Positions 44,855 to 53,833 of a DNA stretch of 64,000 bases are shown one piece after another. The notes below the pieces were generated by a model. It was not told the DNA's origin. It worked only from the letters and a program-made list of their open reading frames with translations, and did no database searches. Source of the stretch: UBA940 sp964464465 (GTDB lineage Bacteria; Bacteroidota; Bacteroidia; Bacteroidales; Rikenellaceae). The translations under genes and the position numbers were made by a program. Position 1 is the stretch's first letter; every line of letters begins with the position of its first letter. Where the stretch lies: positions 1 to 64,000 of the forward strand of contig CAYXGF010000001.1 in NCBI GenBank assembly GCA_964464465.1, read 5' to 3'.

Positions 44855-45060
44855 ACGTTTCGGCAACGCTCAAATAAATTCGGCATTGCGCCTGGCCTAT
44901 TCGTATCTTTGACTTCGTCTTAGAGACTTCTCCTCGGCAAAACCGCAAATAAGTTTGCTTTTGCGCGCTCCTTATTCGTATCTTTGGCTACCGCCCAAGA
45001 TACTCCGTTTCGGCATATCCAAATTTCATTTGGCTCTGCGCTCGACTTTTCGTATCTTTA
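44855..45060 (+). repeat. Tandem ~75-bp palindromic promoter repeats upstream of der
   Basis: Three units in the same family as those upstream of valS, here on the plus strand. Boxes are TATCTTTG at 44904-44911 and 44979-44986 and TATCTTTA at 45053-45060, spaced 75 and 74 bp. The second and third are preceded by (C/T)TTATTCG or TTTTCG. CCCAAGATACTCCG lies at about 44994, matching the valS units. Inner arms differ between units but still pair: CCAAAT with ATTTGG in unit three, and GCAAA with TTTGC in unit two. The last box is 29 bp from the der ATG. Confidence 0.85.
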
Positions 45061-45088
45061 CGCCATAAAACAAAGATTATAAGGTATC

Positions 45089-46393
45089 ATGAGTCTCGTA
45101 GCCATAGTAGGAAGACCCAATGTGGGGAAAAGTACGTTGTTCAACAGACTGGTCGGCATGCGTCAGGCCATAGTCGATTCGGTCGCCGGAACCACACGCG
45201 ACCGGCATTACGGTAAAACAGACTGGAACGGTCGGGAATTTTCGGTGATAGACACCGGAGGCTATTCGGTCAACTCGGACGACATATTCGAGGATGAGAT
45301 ACGCCGTCAGGTCATGCTGGCTATCGAGGAGGCCGATGTGATACTGTTCATGGTGGAGGTCTCCACAGGCATCACCGACCTGGACATGATGATGGCCGAC
45401 ATACTGCGCCGCACGGACAAGAAAGTGGTCCTTACGGTCAACAAGGTCGACAACAGCGACCAGCTTTTCAGCGTTCACGAGTTTTACTCGCTCGGTCTGG
45501 GCGAGCCGCTGTCCATATGCGCCATGTCCGGAAGCGGCACCGGAGAGCTCATGGACGCGCTTCTGGCCGCGCTGCCCGAGGACAGCGCCGAGCAGCAGGA
45601 CGACACTCTGCCCAAGATAACCATCGTAGGCCGCCCGAACGTGGGCAAATCATCGATGACAAACGCCCTGCTGGGACAGGAGCGCAACATCGTAACCGAC
45701 ATCGCCGGAACCACGCGCGACTCGATTTATTCACGGTACAACAAGTTCGGCATGGATTTCTATTTAGTGGATACCGCCGGCATGCGCAAGAAGGGCAAGA
45801 CGATGGAGGATTTGGAATTCTACTCCGTGATGCGGTCTATCCGCGCCATCGAGAACTCGGACGTCTGCATTCTGATGCTCGACGCGGCGCAGGGCGTCGA
45901 GTCGCAGGACATGAACATATTCAACCTCATTGTCCGCAACAAGAAAGGCTGCGTGCTGGTGGTGAACAAATGGGATTTGGTGCAGAAGGACAACAACACG
46001 ATGAAGGAGTGGAAAGAGTTTCTGGCGAAAAAGCTCTCGCCGTTCAGCGACGTGCCGATGATTTTCACCTCGGTAATCAACAAGCAGCGCATAATGGAGG
46101 TGTTGCAGACGGCTGTCCGGGTGAACGAGGCAAGACGCAGACGCATTCCGACATCGCAGCTCAACGACTTCATTCTGCCGATAATCGAGCAGACTCCGCC
46201 GCCGGCGACAAAAGGCAAATACATACGAATCAAATATGCGATGCAGCTGCCTACGGATACCCCGGCCTTCGCATTCTTCGTAAACCTGCCGCAATACATA
46301 AAGGAGCCGTACCGCCGGTTCATCGAGAACAAGATTCGTGAGCAGTGGGATTTCAGCGGCGTACCGATGCAGATTTATTTCAGACAAAAATAA
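45089..46393 (+). CDS. der: Ribosome assembly GTPase Der (EngA)
   Basis: A 434-residue double-GTPase acting in 50S subunit maturation. There are two complete G domains, the first with VGRPNVGKSTLFNRL and DTGGY and the second with VGRPNVGKSSMTNAL, DTAGMRKKGK and NKWD. A KH-like C-terminal domain is present (~350-434). The length is typical. Transcription probably comes from the repeat-borne promoters just upstream. Confidence 0.96.
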   Translation: MSLVAIVGRPNVGKSTLFNRLVGMRQAIVDSVAGTTRDRHYGKTDWNGREFSVIDTGGYSVNSDDIFEDEIRRQVMLAIEEADVILFMVEVSTGITDLDMMMADILRRTDKKVVLTVNKVDNSDQLFSVHEFYSLGLGEPLSICAMSGSGTGELMDALLAALPEDSAEQQDDTLPKITIVGRPNVGKSSMTNALLGQERNIVTDIAGTTRDSIYSRYNKFGMDFYLVDTAGMRKKGKTMEDLEFYSVMRSIRAIENSDVCILMLDAAQGVESQDMNIFNLIVRNKKGCVLVVNKWDLVQKDNNTMKEWKEFLAKKLSPFSDVPMIFTSVINKQRIMEVLQTAVRVNEARRRRIPTSQLNDFILPIIEQTPPPATKGKYIRIKYAMQLPTDTPAFAFFVNLPQYIKEPYRRFIENKIREQWDFSGVPMQIYFRQK

Positions 46394-46418
46394 ACCGACA
46401 CCAAAAGGAGACACGGTT

Positions 46419-48245
46419 ATGAAATTTTTCAAGACCTTTCTGGCCAGCCTGCTGGCCTTCATCGCAGGATGTTTCGTGATGTACATCATCTCGGCGCTGC
46501 TTTTCATAGGCATGCTGGCAATGTTCTCAATGCCATCGTACACGCCGGCGAAGAACTCCGTACTGAGGCTCAACATAGGCACCATAACCGATTCTCCGAA
46601 AGAATCTCCATTCGGCAGCATCGACTTCAACTCGCTGAGCGTGCGCACGACCACCTCGCTGCTCGACGCTCTCTCGGCTCTGGAATATGCCGCCTCGGAC
46701 CCGAATATAAAAGGTCTGTACATAAATCTCGATGAATACACCTCAGTATCGGGCGCCGATATGGAGGAGCTGAGACAGGCCGTGGAACAGTTCAAGGCCG
46801 GCGGCAAGTTCGTCGTGGCTTACAGCGACACATACTCCCAGATGGAATACTATCTGGCATCGGTTGCGGACAAGGTCTACGTCAATCCCGAAGGGACAGT
46901 GGACCTTCACGGACTGTCGATGCAGGTTATGTTTTACAAAGGCCTGCTCGACAAGCTCGGAATCGAACCGATAGTAATACGCCACGGAACATACAAGGCC
47001 GCAGTGGAGCCGTACATATCCGACCGTATGAGCGAGGCGAACAGGGAGCAGTGCCGTCAGATAGCAGAATCGGTATGGGGAGCCATGACGGAACAGATAG
47101 CCGCATCGAGGAATCTGGACGCCGGACAGATAGACGAGTGGATAAACACGCTCGCCATAACATCGGCCCGCAGCGCACAGGAGAAAGGACTCGTGGACGG
47201 ACTCATATACCGCGACCAGATGGAGAGCCTGCTCGGACGGCTGGTCTGCGCTTCCGGCTGCGACTCGCTCAACTGCGTGCAGGCAATCACACCGGACGAC
47301 ACGGCGGAGAGCGATACGAAAGTGACGATAGTTGATTTTCCGGACTATGCGGCATCCCTTGCGCCGGATATGAGAAACACGAGCAGGAACAAACTCGCCA
47401 TAATATATGCCGACGGGCAGATTGTGGACGGAGAGGGCCAGCAGCAGGGTGCAATCGGCGGGGAACAGATAGCCGGTCTTCTGCAAAAGGCGCGCGAGGA
47501 TGAAGACATCAAGGCCGTGGTGCTGAGAGTCAATTCTCCGGGCGGAAGCGCTCTGGCCGCCGAGGTGATGTGGCGCGAGGTGGAACTGCTCAGAGCCGCC
47601 AAGCCGGTAGTGGTCTCGATGGGAGCCTACGCCGCATCGGGCGGATACTATATCTCCTGTCCGGCGGATGTGATTTTCGCGGACAGATTCACGCTCACCG
47701 GTTCGATAGGGGTATTCGGCATGTATTTCAACGCAGGCCGGGCCCTCGAAGACAAACTCGGAATCACGGTCGACGGCGTAAATACGAACGCATATTCCGA
47801 CATGGGCTCCATATTCCGCGGCCTCTCGGCACTGGAAAAAGCATATGCCCGGAAAATGGTGGAGCAGGTCTACGACACGTTCGTCTCGCACGTGGCCGCA
47901 GGACGCAACCTGTCTGTCGAAAGGGTCGACGCCATCGGCCAGGGACGTGTATGGTCCGGTACGGATGCCAGAAATATCGGCCTTGTGGACGAACTCGGAG
48001 GACTTAAAACAGCCATAACCGTAGCCGCCGACAGGGCCGGCATAACGGATGACTTCCGCATAGAGGAGATAACGCCGCAGCAGGACACGTTCTCCATGCT
48101 GATGAAGGCATTCGGCGGTATAAAGACCGCGCTGATTGAGAAGGAAGCGGGCGAAGGTTTCGAAATATACAACCGCATGATGATTCTCAAACGGACACAG
48201 AGCGGCGTGCAGGCAAGAATGCCGTTCGATGCCTCGATACGCTAA
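46419..48245 (+). CDS. sppA: Signal peptide peptidase SppA (67K type)
   Basis: A 608-residue membrane-anchored serine peptidase that degrades cleaved signal peptides in the periplasm. One N-terminal membrane helix (~5-37) is followed by two tandem ClpP-like domains. The catalytic Lys is in the first half (RHGTYKAAVEPY) and Ser in the second (MGAYAASGGYYIS), as in the long SppA form. ATG 46419 is chosen because AAAGGAG lies 9 bp before it and the membrane helix begins there. It lies 25 bp after der. Confidence 0.93.
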   Translation: MKFFKTFLASLLAFIAGCFVMYIISALLFIGMLAMFSMPSYTPAKNSVLRLNIGTITDSPKESPFGSIDFNSLSVRTTTSLLDALSALEYAASDPNIKGLYINLDEYTSVSGADMEELRQAVEQFKAGGKFVVAYSDTYSQMEYYLASVADKVYVNPEGTVDLHGLSMQVMFYKGLLDKLGIEPIVIRHGTYKAAVEPYISDRMSEANREQCRQIAESVWGAMTEQIAASRNLDAGQIDEWINTLAITSARSAQEKGLVDGLIYRDQMESLLGRLVCASGCDSLNCVQAITPDDTAESDTKVTIVDFPDYAASLAPDMRNTSRNKLAIIYADGQIVDGEGQQQGAIGGEQIAGLLQKAREDEDIKAVVLRVNSPGGSALAAEVMWREVELLRAAKPVVVSMGAYAASGGYYISCPADVIFADRFTLTGSIGVFGMYFNAGRALEDKLGITVDGVNTNAYSDMGSIFRGLSALEKAYARKMVEQVYDTFVSHVAAGRNLSVERVDAIGQGRVWSGTDARNIGLVDELGGLKTAITVAADRAGITDDFRIEEITPQQDTFSMLMKAFGGIKTALIEKEAGEGFEIYNRMMILKRTQSGVQARMPFDASIR

Positions 48246-48286
48246 GCCGTCTGCTTGAAAACACAATAAAAGACACACATACGATT

Positions 48287-48697
48287 ATGAACAAAAAGAG
48301 ATTCAGAAACTGGACTATAATCGTGCTGGCCGTGGTACTGGCGGCAGGACTCTATTTCCGTTTCTACTTCGTTTTCGGCGAAGGGGTGAAGAGCGGCGAG
48401 CTCAACTACGTGGTATACAAAGGCATGCTGTTCAAGACATATGAAGGCAAACTGATACAGTCCGGCATCCGCTCCAAAACGGCAGGCTCCATACAGTCCT
48501 ACGAGTTCGAGTTCTCGATGGACGACGACGCACTCGCCAAACGGCTGATGCTTCTCAGCGGTAAAACCGTGGAACTGCACTACAAGGAGTACTTCGGAGT
48601 CCTGCCATGGCGCGGATTCACGAAGTTCATCGTCGACAGCATCGTCTCGGCCTCTCCGTCCTACCCTGAACAGCAAACCCTGACCTTGCAGGAGTAG
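48287..48697 (+). CDS. Small membrane-anchored hypothetical protein
   Basis: A 136-residue protein with one N-terminal membrane helix (~10-27) and a periplasmic domain rich in beta-type residues (GELNYVVYKGMLFKTYEGKL). I recognise no characterised domain. I recall Bacteroidales homologues carrying the label 6-phosphogluconate dehydrogenase, which this length and sequence cannot support. It is 41 bp downstream of sppA and probably in the same operon, followed by a strong terminator and then a repeat element. It is likely an envelope protein of unknown function. Confidence 0.7.
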   Translation: MNKKRFRNWTIIVLAVVLAAGLYFRFYFVFGEGVKSGELNYVVYKGMLFKTYEGKLIQSGIRSKTAGSIQSYEFEFSMDDDALAKRLMLLSGKTVELHYKEYFGVLPWRGFTKFIVDSIVSASPSYPEQQTLTLQE

Positions 48698-48722
48698 CGG
48701 CATAATCTCCGTTTCAAGACAA

Positions 48723-48756
48723 AAAAGATTTGCGGGAATGTCCTGCAAATCTTTTT
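48723..48756 (+). terminator. Intrinsic terminator of the der-sppA operon
   Basis: A stem of about 15 bp (AAAAGATTTGCGGGA with TCCTGCAAATCTTTT, one G-T pair) with a short loop, ending in TTTTT. It begins 26 bp after the last stop. Confidence 0.88.
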
Positions 48757-48757
48757 C

Positions 48758-48979
48758 GGTATCTATATACAACTTTACAGTTATGCGCTTTCACAAAGCG
48801 CGCGGGCCGGAGCCTGGCCACGCGAAGGCCCGCTCATTTCATTCGCGCTGTACCTTCGCAGGCTCCTTCCCCGCATTATACGCACTATCTCCACATTAAA
48901 AAATTGCCAAACAGTCTCCGGTACTTATTATGACCCGGTTGTTAAATATACCGTATTTGTAAAGTTGTATATAAATACC
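48758..48979. repeat. MITE-like repeat with terminal inverted repeats, copy 1
   Basis: A 222-bp element bounded by 22-bp inverted repeats (48758-48779 and 48958-48979; inner 16 bp TATATACAACTTTACA perfect, one mismatch overall). Inside are a perfect hairpin GCGCTTT-CAC-AAAGCGC at about 48786-48802 and GGAGCCT (48809-48815) facing AGGCTCC (48860-48866). A 20-bp block (AAGCGCGCGGGCCGGAGCCT) is identical in copy 2. No coding capacity. It starts 2 bp past the terminator stem. Confidence 0.8.
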
Positions 48980-49226
48980 TCTTTTTGCAACTATTTCACG
49001 ATTACACGCCGGGCCGGTTAATTACCATTTCCAACACGGAATCATGCCCACCGCAGCATTGCCCCGCCTAAGGCTCGCCAAAAAGCGAACTACGCAAGCG
49101 GCAACCCGCGCCTGCCCACTGCTCAAAATATACGGCAGTATATAACCGCCCGCAAGACAGCCAATCCGTCACCGATAAACCGACAGCCTTTATCTTGTAT
49201 GATTGCCGCCAGCCGCACAATCAGTC
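48980..49226. other. Non-coding interval between repeat and murA
   Basis: About 250 bp, moderately GC-rich, with several short dyads and no supported gene. I tested by eye for tRNA, RNase P and tmRNA signatures and found none. It is the region downstream of murA on the minus strand. Confidence 0.4.
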
Positions 49227-50537
49227 TTACTCGTCTCGGCGGATTATCTGCGCTCCGATGGCATTGAGACGTCCGTCTATATTCTGATAACCGCGGTCTA
49301 TCTGCTCGACGTTCTGTATCACGCTCACTCCGTCGGCGCTCATCGCCGCAATCAGCAGAGCGACTCCGGCACGTATATCCGGAGATGTCATACGCGTGGC
49401 ACGCAGGGTTATGTTGTGGTCATGCCCTATCACGGTCGCCCTGTGCGGGTCGCAGAGAATAATCTGAGCCCCCATGTCTATCAGCTTGTCGACGAAGAAC
49501 AGACGGCTCTCGAACATCTTCTGATGAATCAGCACGGCACCGCGGGCCTGCGTGGCCACGACAAGAAACACGGACAGCAGGTCGGGAGTAAGACCCGGCC
49601 ACGGCGCATCGGCGATGTGCATTATCGAACCGTCTATGAAACTCTCTATGCAGTAATGCTCCTGACAGGGCACATATATATCGTCGCCACGCTGCTCGAA
49701 ACGTATTCCCATACGTGCGAACTGCGCAGGTATGATACCCAGATTTTCGTACGAGACGTTCTTCACCGTTATCTCGGAACGGGTCATCGCGGCAAGACCT
49801 ATGAAGCTGCCCACCTCTATCATATCTGGCAGAAGTCTGTGAACGGTTCCGCCCAGCTCCTTCACGCCGTGAATCGTCAGCAGGTTCGACGCTATGCCCT
49901 CTATGCGCGCGCCCATGCGGCACAGCATACGGCACAACTGCTGCACATACGGCTCGCAGGCGGCATTATATATCGTGGTGGTTCCCTCGGCCAGAACCGC
50001 AGCCATAACGATATTGGCCGTTCCCGTTACCGAAGCCTCGTCCAGAAGCATGTAACACCCTTTCAGACGCGGACTGCGGACCGAGAAGAAATTATCCGCA
50101 GCATCGAAATCGAACTCTGCGCCGAGCTTCTGAAATCCTATGAAATGCGTATCCAGACGTCTGCGGCCGATTTTGTCGCCGCCCGGCTTGGGCATATAGC
50201 CGACTCCGAACCGCGCGAGCAGCGGACCGATAATCATCACCGAACCGCGCAGACGCGCCGCCCGCGCACGGTAATCGTCGCTGAGCAGATAGTCCAGATT
50301 TATATCCGCCGCACAGAATGTATAACAATCCGCCGAATGCCGCTCGACACTGACCCCGAGCTGCCGGAGCATATCTATGAGCTGCAACACATCGGCAATC
50401 TCCGGAATATTCTCTATCGTAACCCTCTGCGAAGTGAGCAGCGTGGCGCATATCACCTGCAAAGCCTCATTTTTCGCTCCCTGCGCGGTAATCTCTCCAC
50501 AGAGTTTCCTTCCGCCGCGAACCTCGAATGTAGCCAT
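49227..50537 (-). CDS. murA: UDP-N-acetylglucosamine 1-carboxyvinyltransferase with Asp in place of Cys
   Basis: A 436-residue enzyme for the first committed step of peptidoglycan synthesis. The conserved GAKNEAL (Lys22-Asn23) and the loop KPGGDKIGRRRLDTH are present. The residue equivalent to E. coli Cys115, the fosfomycin target, is Asp121 here. Asp at this position is known to keep activity and confer fosfomycin insensitivity in other bacteria such as Mycobacterium. It lies 55 bp after radC, probably in the long leftward acpP-fabF-rnc-radC-murA unit. Confidence 0.95.
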   Translation of the reverse strand: MATFEVRGGRKLCGEITAQGAKNEALQVICATLLTSQRVTIENIPEIADVLQLIDMLRQLGVSVERHSADCYTFCAADINLDYLLSDDYRARAARLRGSVMIIGPLLARFGVGYMPKPGGDKIGRRRLDTHFIGFQKLGAEFDFDAADNFFSVRSPRLKGCYMLLDEASVTGTANIVMAAVLAEGTTTIYNAACEPYVQQLCRMLCRMGARIEGIASNLLTIHGVKELGGTVHRLLPDMIEVGSFIGLAAMTRSEITVKNVSYENLGIIPAQFARMGIRFEQRGDDIYVPCQEHYCIESFIDGSIMHIADAPWPGLTPDLLSVFLVVATQARGAVLIHQKMFESRLFFVDKLIDMGAQIILCDPHRATVIGHDHNITLRATRMTSPDIRAGVALLIAAMSADGVSVIQNVEQIDRGYQNIDGRLNAIGAQIIRRDE

Positions 50538-50592
50538 TGAAAAACTGTTTTTACAGACGTGAAAATAGTAAAAATTAGACAGACTGCAAAAC

Positions 50593-51243
50593 CTATCGGA
50601 TACAACCCTGGGCCTGCATCGAAAAATATCCTGTCGAACTGATTATTATATGGTCAAGGAGCCGTATGTCGAACAGTGCCGCGGCATCCGCAATCCGGCG
50701 TGTTATGTCTTCATCCTGACCGCTCGGCACGGCGGCGCCCGAAGGGTGATTGTGAACAAGAATCATGGAATCGGCAAGCAGCATCACCGCCTGCTTCACC
50801 ACTATCTTGTAATCCACCACCGTACCGCTCACTCCGCCCTGGCTCACCCTGACCTTGTCGATAATACGCCCCGACGAAGCGAGATACAGCACCCAAAACT
50901 CCTCGTACGGCAGCGAGGTCAGCGGAGCGAAGAGGTCCACCACATCCTTGTCCGACGCAATGGTCTGTATCTGCCGGGACTCCTCCCTGCGCAGCCTTGC
51001 CGACAATTCGGCGGCCGCCTCTATCCTCGCGGCGCGCGCGGTGCCGCAACCGGCTATCTTGCGCAACTTTCTCGCCGGCATGCCGGCTATTCCGCTCAAA
51101 GACCCGCACTGCCCGATAAGCTGCCCGGCAACCTGCATGCTGTCATCGGACACATCGCCCTGCATCAGTGCGCACAACAGTTCGCAATCGGTAAGATACT
51201 GCGCTCCGGCAGCGATGATTTTCTCACGCAGCGCCTTGTTCAT
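50593..51243 (-). CDS. radC: RadC family (JAB/MPN domain) protein
   Basis: A 216-residue cytoplasmic protein. The N-terminal helix-hairpin-helix region (RKIAGCGTARAARIEAA) is followed by a JAMM metal site HNHPSGAAVPSGQDED with the HxH, Ser and Asp ligands. RadC was once linked to DNA repair, but its biochemical role is unsettled. Start and end fit the chromosomal type rather than the shorter mobile-element versions. It overlaps rnc by 4 bp. Confidence 0.92.
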   Translation of the reverse strand: MNKALREKIIAAGAQYLTDCELLCALMQGDVSDDSMQVAGQLIGQCGSLSGIAGMPARKLRKIAGCGTARAARIEAAAELSARLRREESRQIQTIASDKDVVDLFAPLTSLPYEEFWVLYLASSGRIIDKVRVSQGGVSGTVVDYKIVVKQAVMLLADSMILVHNHPSGAAVPSGQDEDITRRIADAAALFDIRLLDHIIISSTGYFSMQAQGCIR

Positions 51244-52031
51244 CGCTCTGATTTTTTACCGTCAAGAAAAGAGTCCAGCCGGTCGAGTATATATTCGCCC
51301 ACCTCGTCGGTGGTGATGCGCGACACGGCCATCGACGCATTCTGCTCCGCCTCTTTCTTCGAGTCGCCCACCCCGCGGCTCACCTCCATCCCGTCGATGG
51401 ATATCCGGCACTCGAACACCGGATGCGTGGTGGTATACTCGGGAGCCCTGGCAGTATTGAAATCGAGAGCCTGATGCGACTTCTGGCACCATTCGATAAG
51501 CCGGCTCTTATGGTCGGTCTCCTCGGCTATCAGCTCGTCGATATCGAGATGTCTGCCCAGAATACGGTTTATAATGATTCTGTTTACCCTGTCGAATCCC
51601 TGGTCGAGATAAAGCGCACCTATCATGGCCTCCATAGCGTTGCCGTTGATATACTTCTGCACGGACACGCCGTTCATATGGCTTATTACATGCTTGTCCA
51701 ACCCTATACTCACCGAGATGCGGTTCATCGTCTGACGGTTGACTATCTTGGAACGGCGGCGGGTAAGAACCCCCTCGTCCGCCTTCGGATATTTGCAGAA
51801 GAGATAATCCGAGACTATGGCCTCCAACACCGCGTCTCCCAGATATTCGAGCCTCTCGTTGTTGAGCGGCGTACCGTCGTCCATAAATACAGAAGCCGAC
51901 CTGTGTAACAGAGCCAGCTTGTATAATTCTATATTGTTCGGATTTACTCCGAATATGTCTTTCGCGATTTTATAAAAATCCCTGTCCTTGGAAAAGAGTC
52001 GTTTCAGAGGTCCTGTAATAAAGCCCAGCAT
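51240..52031 (-). CDS. rnc: Ribonuclease III
   Basis: A 263-residue double-strand-specific endoribonuclease for rRNA processing and mRNA control. The catalytic domain has the signature NNERLEYLGDAVLEAIVSDY and the late Glu in AMEAMIGALYLDQG. The C-terminal dsRNA-binding domain is at ~190-250 (GVGDSKKEAEQNAS). The start is placed at ATG 52031; a TTG seven codons upstream is possible. It is 154 bp downstream of fabF, across a three-copy short repeat. Confidence 0.94.
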   Translation of the reverse strand: MLGFITGPLKRLFSKDRDFYKIAKDIFGVNPNNIELYKLALLHRSASVFMDDGTPLNNERLEYLGDAVLEAIVSDYLFCKYPKADEGVLTRRRSKIVNRQTMNRISVSIGLDKHVISHMNGVSVQKYINGNAMEAMIGALYLDQGFDRVNRIIINRILGRHLDIDELIAEETDHKSRLIEWCQKSHQALDFNTARAPEYTTTHPVFECRISIDGMEVSRGVGDSKKEAEQNASMAVSRITTDEVGEYILDRLDSFLDGKKSER

Positions 52032-52105
52032 CCCGTCGTCCCAGTTTTCCAATTACCTTAACCACTCTTGGGGTCTTAGAAACAGGTGATGCCCAACCCG
52101 GCCCC

Positions 52106-52193
52106 CTGTCTCCGCGCTCCGGCTACTTCACATCCAGCTGTCTCCGCACTCCGGCTATTTCGCGCCCCGCTATCTCCGCCCCCGGTTATTCGT
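52106..52193. repeat. Three imperfect 24-bp tandem repeats between fabF and rnc
   Basis: Units resembling CTGTCTCCGCGCTCCGGCTA start at 52106, 52138 and about 52170 (32-bp period). The third is the most diverged and runs into the last codons of fabF. It is a minisatellite-like structure in the fabF 3' region. Confidence 0.6.
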
Positions 52194-53436
52194 ATTTTTT
52201 CAAAATAATGGTGGAGTTGTGGCCTCCGAAACCGAAAGTATTGCTCATTGCATACTTCACATCTCTCTTCTGGGCCTTGCCGAGCGTGAGATTGAGTTTC
52301 GGGTCTATCTGCGGGTCGAGTTCCTGCACATTGATGGTGGGAGGAATGATACCCTTGGTTATAGCCATGATGCAGGCCAGAGCCTCGACAGCACCGGCGC
52401 CACCGAGAAGGTGTCCGGTCATGGATTTTGTCGAAGATATGTTCACGCCGTAAATGGCATCGCCGAAAAGTTCGGCAATACCCTTCAACTCCGCGGGGTC
52501 GCCGACAGGAGTGGAGGTTCCGTGAACATTGACGTAATCTATCTGTTCGGGTGAGATTCCGGCATCCTTCATCGCATGTTTCATGGAGAGTTTCGCACCC
52601 AGACCTTCCGGATGCGGAGCCGTGAAGTGATATGCATCAGCGCTCATTCCGCCGCCGGCAACCTCTGCGTAAATCTTGGCGCCGCGGGCTTTCGCGTGTT
52701 CGAGTTCTTCGAGAACAAGAGCCGCACCACCCTCGCCGATTACGAAACCGTCGCGGCCCGCGTCGAACGGACGCGATGCGGTGGCAGGGTCGTCGTTGCG
52801 GGTGGACAGAGCCTTCATGGTGTTGAAACCGCCCACACCCGGCTGATTCACAGCGGCCTCGCTGCCGCCGGTAATCATTATGTCGGCACGTCCCATGCGA
52901 ATCTGGTCGAGAGCGTCGATTATCGCATGCGTGGATGACGCGCAGGCGGATACCGTACAATAGTTGGGTCCCATGAAGCCGTACTTCATGGCAATGTGAC
53001 CGGCAGCTATGTCGGCAATCATCTTAGGAATAAAGAAAGGGCTGAATCTCGGGTTTTCGCCACCCTCGACAAAGCCCTTTACCTCTTGGAAGAATGTTTC
53101 CAGACCTCCGATACCGGCGCCCCATATACAACCTGCCATCTCTTTGTCGACAGCCTGCACGTCGATTCCCGAATCCTGCATAGCCTGTTCCGCTGCAACA
53201 AGCGCGTACTGGGCGAACAGGTCGTACTTGCGAATCTCCTTGCGGTCAAAATAGTCCTCGCCGTTAAAGTTTTTCACTTCGCACGCAAACTGAGTTTTAA
53301 ACTTAGAGGCATCGAAATGGGTGATGGGGCCTGCGCCGCTCACGCCGTTTTCCAGATTGGAAAAATATTCCTCTACCGAATTACCCAGAGGGTTAATAGT
53401 GCCGATACCCGTTACTACAACTCTTCTCGATTTCAT
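52186..53436 (-). CDS. fabF: Beta-ketoacyl-ACP synthase II
   Basis: A 416-residue condensing enzyme of type II fatty acid synthesis. The catalytic triad is in place: Cys in VSACASSTHAI, His in VNVHGTSTPVGD and His in KSMTGHLLGGAGA. The ending AMSNTFGFGGHNSTIIL is typical. The acpP gene lies 77 bp upstream, the standard pair. Confidence 0.96.
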   Translation of the reverse strand: MKSRRVVVTGIGTINPLGNSVEEYFSNLENGVSGAGPITHFDASKFKTQFACEVKNFNGEDYFDRKEIRKYDLFAQYALVAAEQAMQDSGIDVQAVDKEMAGCIWGAGIGGLETFFQEVKGFVEGGENPRFSPFFIPKMIADIAAGHIAMKYGFMGPNYCTVSACASSTHAIIDALDQIRMGRADIMITGGSEAAVNQPGVGGFNTMKALSTRNDDPATASRPFDAGRDGFVIGEGGAALVLEELEHAKARGAKIYAEVAGGGMSADAYHFTAPHPEGLGAKLSMKHAMKDAGISPEQIDYVNVHGTSTPVGDPAELKGIAELFGDAIYGVNISSTKSMTGHLLGGAGAVEALACIMAITKGIIPPTINVQELDPQIDPKLNLTLGKAQKRDVKYAMSNTFGFGGHNSTIILKKYE

Positions 53437-53513
53437 GACTTTCCGTTGTTTTCGTTAAAAACTGTTGTTTGCCTTGTGTAAAGTGTTTTAGTTATAATCG
53501 AAATCCGAATATG

Positions 53514-53744
53514 TTATTTATTCTTTTCGATATATTCGATAGCTCCGCCTACGGTAGTAATCTTACCGGCTTCCTCTTCGGGGATGGTGATACCGAATTC
53601 GTTCTCGAACTCCATGATGAGCTCTACCTGATCCAGTGAGTCGGCGCCCAGGTCGTTGAATGTTGCTGTTTCAACGATTTCAGCATCGTCAACTGCAAGT
53701 TTCTTCTTGATGATGTCCTTTACTTTTGCAGAAATTTCAGACAT
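53514..53744 (-). CDS. acpP: Acyl carrier protein
   Basis: A 76-residue acidic helical carrier for fatty acid synthesis. The phosphopantetheine site is Ser36 in GADSLDQVELIM. The length is normal. It is the first gene of the leftward unit, behind a divergent promoter pair shared with purN. Confidence 0.97.
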   Translation of the reverse strand: MSEISAKVKDIIKKKLAVDDAEIVETATFNDLGADSLDQVELIMEFENEFGITIPEEEAGKITTVGGAIEYIEKNK

Positions 53745-53812
53745 AGCGATTTGATTTTAGTTAAACACTGTTTATTTAAAAAAATACTTGTTCTCAAAAA
53801 CAAAATTCCGCA

Positions 53813-53820
53813 CAAAAGTA
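53813..53820 (-). promoter_or_regulatory. -7 promoter box of acpP
   Basis: TACTTTTG on the minus strand (TAnnTTTG), 68 bp upstream of acpP. It is back to back with the purN box 13 bp away. Confidence 0.65.
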
Positions 53821-53833
53821 ACACTTTTTCTAT

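Noticed and set aside
48980..49226. Possible structured RNA (RNase P, tmRNA or 6S)
   Set aside because: I could not find the conserved cores of these RNAs by eye. It is kept only as an unexplained interval.
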